In this document: in pieces, positions 56,879-64,000 of the stretch
Position numbering within the stretch: position 1 is the first letter of the stretch
How the letters are laid out: every line of letters starts with the position of its first letter
NCBI GenBank assembly: GCA_963681505.1
Contig: OY811972.1
Coordinates: 8,257,257 to 8,321,256, forward strand
Source: Eunapius fragilis
Lineage: Eukaryota > Porifera > Demospongiae > Spongillida > Spongillidae
DNA length: 64,000 nt
Direction: 5' to 3'
The notes under the pieces: model-generated
Database searches by the model: none
The model's input: the letters and a program-made list of their open reading frames with translations, nothing else
Told to the model about the DNA's origin: nothing
Program-made: the position numbers and the translations under genes

Positions 56879-57728
56879 CATAGATATTATACGGAAGGGA
56901 TTGGAAACGGATCACGTGATGCAATACATAGCATAGGCTGGTTTACGGCCTGTCACTGTAGGATCAATTAACACGTTTGCCACTGCGTTTCAGATACTTT
57001 TTCGAAGAAAACTGGTCGTTGTGTATAGTTTGAGGCTTTTTCCTTTATTCTGTCACTTGCTTAAGAGGTATGGATATTAGTAGATATGTTTTTATGACTG
57101 TAAATGATTTTAGACCCGAGTTTTTTTAAAGACCCGCGTTCCGTGTCTTTGCGAAGCCTTTGTGGGCGTGTAGGAAACGTTAGCGTTGTCATATTGGCTA
57201 CTTTATTATAGAATCGAGTGGAGCTTTGTGAGACAAATCGAACTGGCTAGGTATTATCTCAAAAGCTCTTGGCGCACTTTAGATGCCCACAACCAGTCTC
57301 ATGTCAAAATCTTTATTGCCAACTTTTGTACGAGTGTACAACACGCATTCAAGATAATACCTAGCCAGTTCGATTTGTCTCACGAAGCTCCACTCGATTC
57401 TACAATAAAGTAGCCAATATGACAACGCTAACGTTTCCTACACGCCCACAAAGGCTTCGCAAAGACACGGAATGCGGGTCTTTAAAAAAACTCGGGTCTA
57501 AAATCATTTACAGTCATAAAAACATATCTAAAAATATCCATACCTTTTAAGCAAGTGACAGAATAAAGGAAAAAGCCTCAAACTATACACAACGACCGGT
57601 TTTCTTCGAAAAAGTATCTGAAACCATAGATATCATCCGCCATTTTATTTTATTTTTCCTGCATTGATGGAACCTGTTGATTGGTGTTAAAGACTTCCGT
57701 TTCCAATCCCTTCCGTATAATATCTATG
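56879..57728. mobile_element. Large fold-back element, 850 bp, with TTTTAAG target duplication
   Basis: Left end CATAGATATTATACGG, right end CCGTATAATATCTATG. Arms are interrupted once (left 56,915-56,985 and right 57,624-57,690 differ) and then near perfect (56,990-57,270 against 57,345-57,622). TTTTAAG is found on both sides. The 75-codon ORF inside is palindrome-derived. Confidence 0.85.
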
Positions 57729-57790
57729 TTTTAAGGGTACTCCGTATCCATCCAGTTAGAATAAGAAAGTACTTGTTCATTCTCATACAG

Positions 57791-57859
57791 CGGATCCAAG
57801 CCCCCTATTTCCAAAAGACTCTGCATCTGAGGGAAATGTTCAGTAGTGATAACAAAGTG
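57791..57859 (+). CDS. Candidate exon of the BEN gene
   Basis: Acceptor TTCTCATACAG, donor AGTG|gtatgc, 69 bp. Phase 0/0 reads RIQAPYFQKTLHLREMFSSD then NKV. It joins the next exon in phase 0. Its link to the first exon is unresolved. Confidence 0.5.
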
Positions 57860-57912
57860 GTATGCAATTAAATGTTATTACAGTATAATTGAACTGACAT
57901 CATTTTTACCAG

Positions 57913-57990
57913 GACCATGCAAGGCAGAAACAGAAAACTAAGTCCTCATCCATTTCACAGAGCCCCAGTGATGAAGAAACAGAAATGCAG
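57913..57990 (+). CDS. Linker exon of the BEN gene (copy a)
   Basis: Acceptor TTTTTACCAG, donor GCAG|gtatat, 78 bp, phase 0/0. Reads DHARQKQKTKSSSISQSPSD then EETEMQ. A charged Lys/Ser/Glu-rich linker, probably disordered. Confidence 0.6.
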
Positions 57991-58045
57991 GTATATTATA
58001 ATCAGGAAAGGTAAATATTATTACAGTACAACTCAACATGCAAAG

Positions 58046-58105
58046 CAGAAACAGAAAACTAAGTCCTCATCCGTTTCACAGAGCTACAGTGATGAAGAAA
58101 CACAG
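58046..58105 (+). CDS. Linker exon of the BEN gene (duplicated copy b)
   Basis: Near-duplicate of copy a, 115 bp further on: QKQKTKSSSVSQSYSDEETQ, donor ACAG|gtatgt, phase 0. The acceptor is ambiguous (GCAAAG or ATTACAG). It could be an alternative to copy a. Confidence 0.45.
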
Positions 58106-58160
58106 GTATGTGTAATTTAAAATGTTAGAACATTAATTAAATATCAATTTTTTTAACCAG

Positions 58161-58214
58161 GACTATGCGAAAGGAAAACAGAAAGCTAAGCATATGGTTA
58201 TTTCACATGAAAAG
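58161..58214 (+). CDS. Linker exon of the BEN gene
   Basis: Acceptor TTTTTTTAACCAG, donor AAAG|gtatag, 54 bp, phase 0/0. Reads DYAKGKQKAKHMVISHEK. A third, more diverged member of the same exon family (D-x-A-x-x-K-Q-K). Confidence 0.6.
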
Positions 58215-58332
58215 GTATAGCATTTGTAACTTCCATAGCATAAAGCACACTAACTGCATTGAATGTAAATTTTACTAAGAGAGTAGGGTTAGGGTTAGGT
58301 AGCACATTTTTAAATATATATTTCTTTCACAG

Positions 58333-58517
58333 AAGGATGGGGTCAATCTGCTAATGCTAAATGTACCAGATCCTGTTAAGTATGGTCTTGCGTTGCTGGA
58401 TTGTATCTTCAGTGAAGATGAACAAGCAGAATGCTGTTACGAAAACTCCACCACAAGCAACATGCAGTTTGTCCACAAAACCTCCTTTGTCGTCTACAAG
58501 GGTGAAGCAAATTGAAG
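58333..58517 (+). CDS. BEN domain, N-terminal half (with one-base frame break)
   Basis: Acceptor ATTTCTTTCACAG, donor GAAG|gtacaa. Frame 1 reads KDGVNLLMLNVPDPVKYGLA then LLDCIFSEDEQAECC. Frame 2 continues VTKTPPQATCSLSTKPPLSS then TRVKQIE. The pattern YGLALLDCIFSEDE is the helix-1/2 signature of BEN domains, which bind DNA or mediate chromatin contacts. The two halves are out of frame by one base near 58,425-58,440: either a real inactivating indel or a sequence error. The second frame joins the final exon exactly. Confidence 0.7.
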
Positions 58518-58569
58518 GTACAATATTTGAACTCAGCATTATGAAATGGTTATACTTATCCATTTATAG

Positions 58570-58691
58570 AATGTATTGACAAAAAGTTTGGGAATGGATC
58601 AGTGACAGCACATGATTTGGAGATCTGGAAATCCCTCAATCAAAAGTGTAGGGACAAGCGGAAAGAGGAACTGAAAAAAGAAAAGTTGTGA
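58570..58691 (+). CDS. BEN domain, C-terminal half and stop
   Basis: After a 52-bp intron, reads ECIDKKFGNGSVTAHDLEIW, KSLNQKCRDKRKEELKKEKL and stop TGA at 58,689. INQKCR-type ending (here LNQKCRDKRK) is the typical BEN C-terminus. The protein ends immediately after the domain, as in many BEND proteins. Confidence 0.75.
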
Positions 58692-58825
58692 ATGTGAGTA
58701 GGCTTTCGCTGAGGAAAGTGCATGATGTGTGAACACACAACATTGCAATGTGCATTGAAAGCTACAATATCATGATGATTTGAAAAAGGTATTTGTGTTG
58801 AGTCAATGGGAATGGGCATTAATAC

Positions 58826-59053
58826 TCTTGGACAAAATCTTGGGCAAGTCTTGCTCCAGCTCTTGCACAAGATCTTGGGCAAGTCTTACACAAGATCTTA
58901 GGCAAGTCTTACACAAGATCCTTTGCTGGGTCCGCAAGATTTTGGCAGCCATAATCTTGGCATCTTGGGCAAGTCTTAGGCAAGTCTTGGACAAGATCTT
59001 GGGCAAGTCTTAGGCAAGTCTTGCCCAAGATCTTGGGCAAGTCTTGCGCAAGA
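58826..59053. repeat. Right CTTG-N2-CAAG palindrome array
   Basis: About sixteen decamers of form CTT(G/A)NNCAAG, separated alternately by T and AT, giving 11- and 12-bp steps. It contains an internal copy of the element end (CTTTGCTGGG at 58,921). Most common core is CTTGGGCAAG. Confidence 0.85.
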
Positions 59054-59130
59054 ACTTTTTGCTGGGATCTTACCCTGCTTACGCCCCCCCCCCCCCTCCC
59101 CCCCTCTCTCTCTACGGCACTGGGCTCAGT

Positions 59131-59374
59131 TCACCCAGTGTGTATCGTTATTGGGCCTACAGTATGTTTACCAAATGTGTACAACTATTAGTCCCGTGTT
59201 CTCCAGTGAGTTGCGTGAAAATACAAGACACTTGGCTTAAATTGATAGTTATAACAATACACATGTATCAGAAGCAGGCGGAAGTCAGGCACAAACCACA
59301 ACCTATATTAGCGCCAAGAGGTCTTACCTGCAATGGAATCCCGTCCTTTAGGAAGCACTCCCGCTGTAAAAGAG
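59131..59374. repeat. Right-flank paralogue of 5,000-5,250
   Basis: TTATTGGGCCTACAGTATGT through CACTCCCGCTGTAAAAGAG aligns with the left-flank copy with few differences. No gene. Confidence 0.75.
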
Positions 59375-59490
59375 TAGTCTCGTACCCAGACCCACATCGC
59401 AGCTGCGGATGGAATACATCACCGCCTACTACTCGCGTAGCGGTGATGTAATCCATCCGCAGCTGCGATGTGGGTCTGGGTACGAGACTA
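59375..59490. mobile_element. Fold-back element, TAGTCTCGTACCCAGACC family, 116 bp
   Basis: Same termini as 47,664-47,785, interior hairpin entirely different (CATCGCAGCTGCGGATGG...). The 9-bp duplication GTAAAAGAG lies on both sides (59,366-59,374 and 59,491-59,499). The left-flank paralogue at about 5,240 has a single GTTAAAGAG and no element. Confidence 0.92.
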
Positions 59491-60047
59491 GTAAAAGAGC
59501 TCCATCAATGTAAACAGATCCAACCGCTGCATCATTTGCACTTTACAACGTGCAAATTTACGGTCAAAAAGTATTAATAATTGCATATTATAATATTCAC
59601 CCTCATATACCTGATTAGACATGTACGTACACACAAACTACACATAAGTCAGCAAATGCAGTCCTCGTGTGCGCTCCCGGACAATGTTCCAAGGTCCAGC
59701 CTCGTTAGACTTCCGTGGTTTGAGAAAAAAAAAAAGATCCACATGGTCCTCCATTATAATAATATAACACTCTTCGGAGTGGCTCTGGCATTCGCTCTAA
59801 TAAAATATTACGCATTCGCTCTAATAAAATGGGCTATTCCATAAAATAATTGTACACCCCTACTGATGACCAAAAAAGTTGTCCAGAGGGGGTCCAATGG
59901 TAATGTCCTAGGGGAATGTTCTATTGCAGGGAGATATGTCCAGAGGGGGGTCCAATTGCAATTATTGGCAATGACCTATATCTAGGGGTGTCGCACAGTG
60001 AGATTTTTGTAAATGGTAATGTCCTAAGGGGTATACTACATCAGGTT

Positions 60048-61860
60048 GTATCCAGAGGGGGTTCAATTGTAAAGTCCTAGGGGGGTATACAACATCAGGT
60101 TGTGTCCAGAGGGGGTTCAATTGTAAAATCCTAGGGGGTTATACTACATCAGGTTGTGTCCAGAGGGGGTTCAATGGTAATGTCCTAGGGGGGTATACTA
60201 CATCAGGTTGTGTCCAGAGGGGGTTCAATTGTAAAGTCCTAGGGGGGTATACGACATCAGGTTGTGTCCAGAGGGGGTTCAATTGTAAAGTCCTAGGGGG
60301 GTATACTACATCAGGTTGTGTCCAGAGGGGGTTCAATTGTAAAGTCCTAGGGGGGTATACGACATCAGGTTGTGTCCAGAGGGGGTTCAATTGTAAAGTC
60401 CTAGGGGGTTATACTACATCAGGTTGTGTCCAGAGGGGGTTCAATGGTAATGTCCTAGGGGGGTATACTACATCAGGTTGTGTCCAGAGGGGGTTCAATT
60501 GTAAAGTCCTAGGGGGGTATACAACATCAGGTTGTGTCCAGAGGGGGTTCAATTGTAAAGTCCTAGGGGGTTATACTACATCAGGTTGTGTCCAGAGGGG
60601 GTTCAATGGTAATGTCCTAGGGGGGTATACTACATCAGGTTGTGTCCAGAGGGGGTTCAATTGTAAAGTCCTAGGGGGTATACGACATCAGGTTGTGTCC
60701 AGAGGGGGTTCAATGATAATGTCCTAGGGGGGTATACTACATCAGGTTGTGTCCAGAGGGGGTTCAATTGTAAAGTCCTAGGGGGGTATACGACATCAGG
60801 TTGTGTCCAGAGGGGGTTCAATTGTAAAGTCCTAGGGGGTTATACTACATCAGGTTGTGTCCAGAGGGGGTTCAATGGTAATGTCCTAGGGGGGTATACT
60901 ACATCAGGTTGTGTCCAGAGGGGGTTCAATTGTAAAGTCCTAGGGGGGTATACAACATCAGGTTGTGTCCAGAGGGGGTTCAATTGTAAAGTCCTAGGGG
61001 GGTATACGACATCAGGTTGTGTCCAGAGGGGGTTCAATGATAATGTCCTAGGGGGGTATACTACATCAGGTTGTGTCCAGAGGGGGTTCAATTGTAAAGT
61101 CCTAGGGGGGTATACGACATCAGGTTGTGTCCAGAGGGGGTTCAATGATAATGTCCTAGGGGGGTATACTACATCAGGTTGTGTCCAGAGGGGGTTCAAT
61201 TGTAAAGTCCTAGGGGGGTATACTACATCAGGTTGTGTCCAGAGGGGGTTCAATTGTAAAGTCCTAGGGGGGGTATACTACATCAGGTTGTGTCCAGAGG
61301 GGGTTCAATGGTAATGTCCTAGGGGGGTATACTACATCAGGTTGTGTCCAGAGGGGGTTCAATTGTAAAGTCCTAGGGGGGTATACGACATCAGGTTGTG
61401 TCCAGAGGGGGTTCAATTTTAAAGTCCTAGGGGGGTATACGACATCAGGTTGTGTTCAATGATAATGTCCTAGGGGGTTATACTACATCAGGTTGTGTTC
61501 AGAGGGGGTTCAATGATAATGTCCTAGGGGGGTATACTACATCAGGTTGTGTCCAGAGGGGGTTCAATTGTAAAGTCCTAGGGGGTTATACTACATCAGA
61601 TTGTGTCCAGAGGGGGTTCAATTGTAAAGTCCTAGGGGGTTATACTACATCAGGTTGTGTTCAGAGGGGGTTCAATGATAATGTCCTAGGGGGTTATACT
61701 ACATCAGGTTGTGTCCAGAGGGGGTTCAATTGTAAAGTCCTAGGGGGGTATACTACATCAGATTGTGTCCAGAGGGGGTTCAATTGTAAAGTCCTAGGGG
61801 GTTATACTACATCAGGTTGTGTCCAGAGGGGGTTCAATGATAATGTCCCAGGGGGGTGTC
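60048..61860. repeat. 54-bp minisatellite, about 33 copies
   Basis: The unit is GGTTGTGTCCAGAGGGGGTT, then CAATTGTAAAGTCCTAGGGG, then GGTATACTACATCA. Variants alternate in a higher-order way: AATTGTAAAG, AATGGTAATG or AATGATAATG, combined with ACTACATC, ACGACATC or ACAACATC. 54 is a multiple of 3, so ORFs of 83-160 codons appear on both strands (NPLWTQPDVVYPPRTLQL on minus); one-base losses in the G run break them. No coding evidence. Confidence 0.92.
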
Positions 61861-61962
61861 CTACACAAGGATGTGAAGTCATGTCCAGAGGTGTACCCCA
61901 TGTACACTGTACAACGAATCGAATTGATACGTAATACAAACTGTGATGAAATGGAAGTATAG

Positions 61963-62105
61963 ATCAGATCAATTACAATGAATGGATAGCAAAATTAATA
62001 TCGGATAATTTAGTAAATCAAGGCATGTGCAATCGTGGCTCTAGAGTGAAATGGAGAAGGATGGAGATTGAAGATGGAGCAGGGCTTCCATACCTGCCAG
62101 AATGA
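61963..62105 (+). CDS. Possible terminal exon, unknown protein
   Basis: Acceptor-like GGAAGTATAG, then an open frame DQINYNEWIAKLISDNLVNQ, GMCNRGSRVKWRRMEIEDGA and GLPYLPE with stop TGA at 62,103. Residue use looks protein-like and unlike the surrounding repeats. No upstream exon is found because the minisatellite intervenes. Could be the last exon of a gene or an element. Confidence 0.3.
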
Positions 62106-63579
62106 GTTTCAGCACAGCTTATCTTGTTTCTCTTTTGTATTTATTATATTTTTAGTACTGTAGCTTCTGTAGTTGTTTGTGTGTATTGTGTGTTATTCTC
62201 TTGTATCTTGATATGTTTATATAAGCAATAGTATTCAAGATTAACCTATTCTGATTATTAATTTGCATACCTAGGGTAAAAGCTACATATTACCAATATG
62301 ATTTAATCTGGGCTGCTTTTAGTTTTGAATAGTTGGCTTGAATTATCTACACTAGCATGCTGTTAACATCACATTACTTTTAAATAAAAGGTATTTATTA
62401 TGAGTAAAAATAAAATAAATCTTAATTTTATAAACTTAACAAAAATTGTAGTCAACACAATTTCCTGTGTGTTCATTGTGAAACACCTGGTATGAAGGTA
62501 AAGGAAAGTAATGTTACATAAAAGAACTGCCATTTGTTGTGTTCTTAATGTTGATACAATACAGTAACAGACAGGTTCGGTTCAATACTCTTCTCTAGTT
62601 ATATAGGCAACAATTATTAACAAAAAAGGTAGCAAAAGAATCTATCCAGAAAAGTACAGGATCTGCTTGCTGCATTTGACTTTTAAAAGTTCACCTGCAC
62701 CTGAAGAGAGAAACAAAAATATAACCACATCTAAAAAAATGAAGTGGAGTGCCCTCAATATGTATGCATTTTAAAAGGTACAATTCACTTACCCTAACCC
62801 TATGCAACGTGTTAAAGCTACAAATTTTGTACTGTACACTGTGATTGGCAATAACTTCAACATCAAGACCCAGATGATGAACCAGGACATAACAATAGAG
62901 AAATTTGCAATAGTCTCAATTTCATTATTCTGTTCCGCTATTACAACTTTAAGTTGCAAGCTTTATCTATCGTCCTTTTCAGTTTGAATTACAGTGTTCT
63001 AGCATGAATTTGTTTCCTTAAAAATATTGAAATAGAATTGCAAAAATGTTAACTTCCAAATAATGCTATTTGTCTTTAGTGGCTATTGACACATGTTTAA
63101 TGCTTAATCTCCAGGAAAAATCCTTATATAAGGATGCCATTATCCTTAAAAAGGATCATCTTTTACATTGCATATTTTTGCTAACCAAGCAAATAAATGC
63201 TATTGGTCAATTGTATACTGATTAGCCTCTATAACAAACTTTAAATGATGTCAATATGATCAATGTCCATGTGGTAAAACAGGGAGGAAGTGGCACATCC
63301 TAATAATGATTGACACCATCCTTAAATAAGGATCACAACAGTAGAGATTATTGACCATAAAAAAATAATGGTTCTAAACCTCTTGATTTTCTGTTGATCC
63401 AGCTATACTCACAACCTGATTCGTCGAAGAAAAACTTTGCGGTTAATAAGTTATGCTTATTTACACCATAACACTTCAAATTAATATCAAGCATTTGCAC
63501 AATGACGCATACTGGTGTAGATGCTCTCTTATGCTCAAACGCCAGTGTGCATCACGTACCCTAGCCTCACCGAAACCAC
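62106..63579. other. AT-rich intergenic region
   Basis: No domain-bearing ORF, RNA gene or known repeat from the window is seen. It contains the three palindromes at 63,120-63,333. Confidence 0.5.
63120..63333. promoter_or_regulatory. Three ATCCTTA-type palindromes
   Basis: ATCCTTATATAAGGAT at 63,120-63,135 is a perfect 16-bp palindrome; ATCCTTAAAAAGGAT is at 63,142-63,156; ATCCTTAAATAAGGAT is at 63,318-63,333. Repetition of one dyad within 215 bp suggests a dimeric protein-binding site. Confidence 0.4.
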
Positions 63580-63981
63580 GTGCACTGCATGTGGTTGTCA
63601 GCCGCTGCTCCATTGAACAGTGTGCTTTCTAGTCCTACCATTGAGTACAGTACCATGTACAATGGGCACTGGGTGAGGGGGGGGGGGGGGGTGTATGGGA
63701 GATCTAGGAAGCGTTGGCAACAATATGTGTTCGAGCTTAGCCCCAATTCATCATACTCGAGGAGACTACACCATTGCCTAGGTTTACTGTTGCTGTCATT
63801 TGACGAATCATGCAGTGCTGCCGCTTTGGTCACCATAGGCCTACATGTATGCCATCCATCCGCTATGAGGAACTACATCCGTCACTTTCTGTGGCTCCCT
63901 CGGTATCTAAGCAGGGTTGCTAAACTTGACGCTTTCGAGTGCATGCAATCGCTTCGATCTTTGGAAGTAACTGGCCAGTAA
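63580..63981 (+). other. Open frame of unknown status at the right edge
   Basis: 133 codons open, with a G12 run in the middle (VRGGGGVYG). Balanced composition at the end (MRNYIRHFLWLPRYLSRVAK, LDAFECMQSLRSLEVTGQ). The opposite strand is also open for 89 codons. No family is recognised. It may be a coding exon whose remainder lies outside the window. Confidence 0.25.
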
Positions 63982-64000
63982 GTGAGTGTAGATTGTCGAC

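Larger units (their letters stand above)
55627..59066 (+). mobile_element. Inner 3,440-bp TIR element carrying a BEN-domain gene
   Basis: Termini CCCAGCAAAAAGTTCTTG and its reverse complement, with perfect inversion over 41 bp (55,627-55,667 against 59,026-59,066). Inside are CTTG-N2-CAAG arrays at both ends, a multi-exon BEN-domain gene and an 850-bp fold-back insertion. No transposase, integrase or RT motif is seen. The bases AT flank both ends; the target duplication is not clear. Confidence 0.75.
55462..59122. mobile_element. Outer hAT-like insertion, 3,661 bp, 8-bp target duplication
   Basis: Left end CAGGCCCGTTAAGAGCGGC, right end (reverse) CAGTGCCGTAGAGAG. Flanks are GGCTCAGC and GGCTCAGT, and the uninserted paralogue at about 4,984 reads GGCTCTGC. 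About 165 bp at the left and 56 bp at the right belong to this element; the rest is the nested BEN-gene element. Confidence 0.75.

Noticed and set aside
57186-57413. 75-aa ORF inside the 850-bp fold-back element
   Set aside because: Spans the hairpin arms and loop; no family resemblance.
60139-61934. ORFs on both strands with NPLWTQPDVVYPP or GGYTTSGCVQRG repeats
   Set aside because: Frames of the 54-bp minisatellite; interrupted by G-run length changes and open on both strands at once.
1-64000. tRNA, rRNA or other structured RNA genes
   Set aside because: No cloverleaf with A/B box promoter or rRNA core sequence was noticed by eye; a covariance-model scan was not possible.

Overview
The window looks like repeat-rich genomic DNA of a marine invertebrate, most probably a sponge. 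This is inferred from short introns with GT/AG borders, an ankyrin/NHR/GTPase/Death-domain gene, Lys/Arg-rich 'YKADPEKKK' repeats of a kind I associate with sponge genomes, and many DIRS-like, LINE, hAT and fold-back elements. There are no rRNA genes, tRNA genes or bacterial-type operons that I can see. All gene models are my own reading of the sequence and have no transcript support.

The central feature is one large minus-strand gene running from about 43.73 kb down to 10.66 kb. In transcription order it has a very short start exon (coding only MGQ), two near-identical 66-bp exons, and an array of eleven intact single-repeat ankyrin exons (42.3 to 17.9 kb), plus a broken one. Three exons then encode an NHR (Neuralized) domain (16.2 to 14.8 kb). 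A 2-kb exon encodes a P-loop GTPase with a COR-like C-terminal part (13.87 to 11.81 kb), followed by a small linker exon and a terminal Death-domain exon (10.92 to 10.66 kb). The domain set is that of a DAPK/ROCO-like or NLR-like signalling or immune receptor without a kinase. The ankyrin exons are phase 0 and multiples of 3. The array grew by duplication of an exon pair (99 bp + 102 bp) together with its intron contents.

The ankyrin introns hold plus-strand wrecks of a DIRS-like tyrosine-recombinase retrotransposon, a 40-bp minisatellite (three arrays of about 21, 9.5 and 37 copies), fold-back elements, and a LINE with a restriction-like endonuclease that is itself split by a hAT element. 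A second LINE at 46.6 to 49.9 kb is also split by a hAT, and that hAT carries a third-level fold-back insertion.

The left flank (1 to 5.3 kb) and right flank (50.2 to 59.5 kb) are paralogous AT-rich segments in direct orientation. Comparing the two shows empty sites for two insertions in the right copy. The larger is a 3.66-kb hAT-like insertion (55.46 to 59.12 kb). Inside it lies a 3.44-kb element with 41-bp perfect terminal inverted repeats, arrays of CTTG-N2-CAAG palindromes at both ends, and a multi-exon BEN-domain gene. Further left (5.3 to 9 kb) are LINE remnants, a basic-repeat ORF, a possible Helitron-related exon and two fold-back elements. Further right are a 54-bp minisatellite of about 33 copies (60.0 to 61.9 kb) and a mostly featureless AT-rich stretch with three 16-bp palindromes near 63.1 to 63.3 kb.
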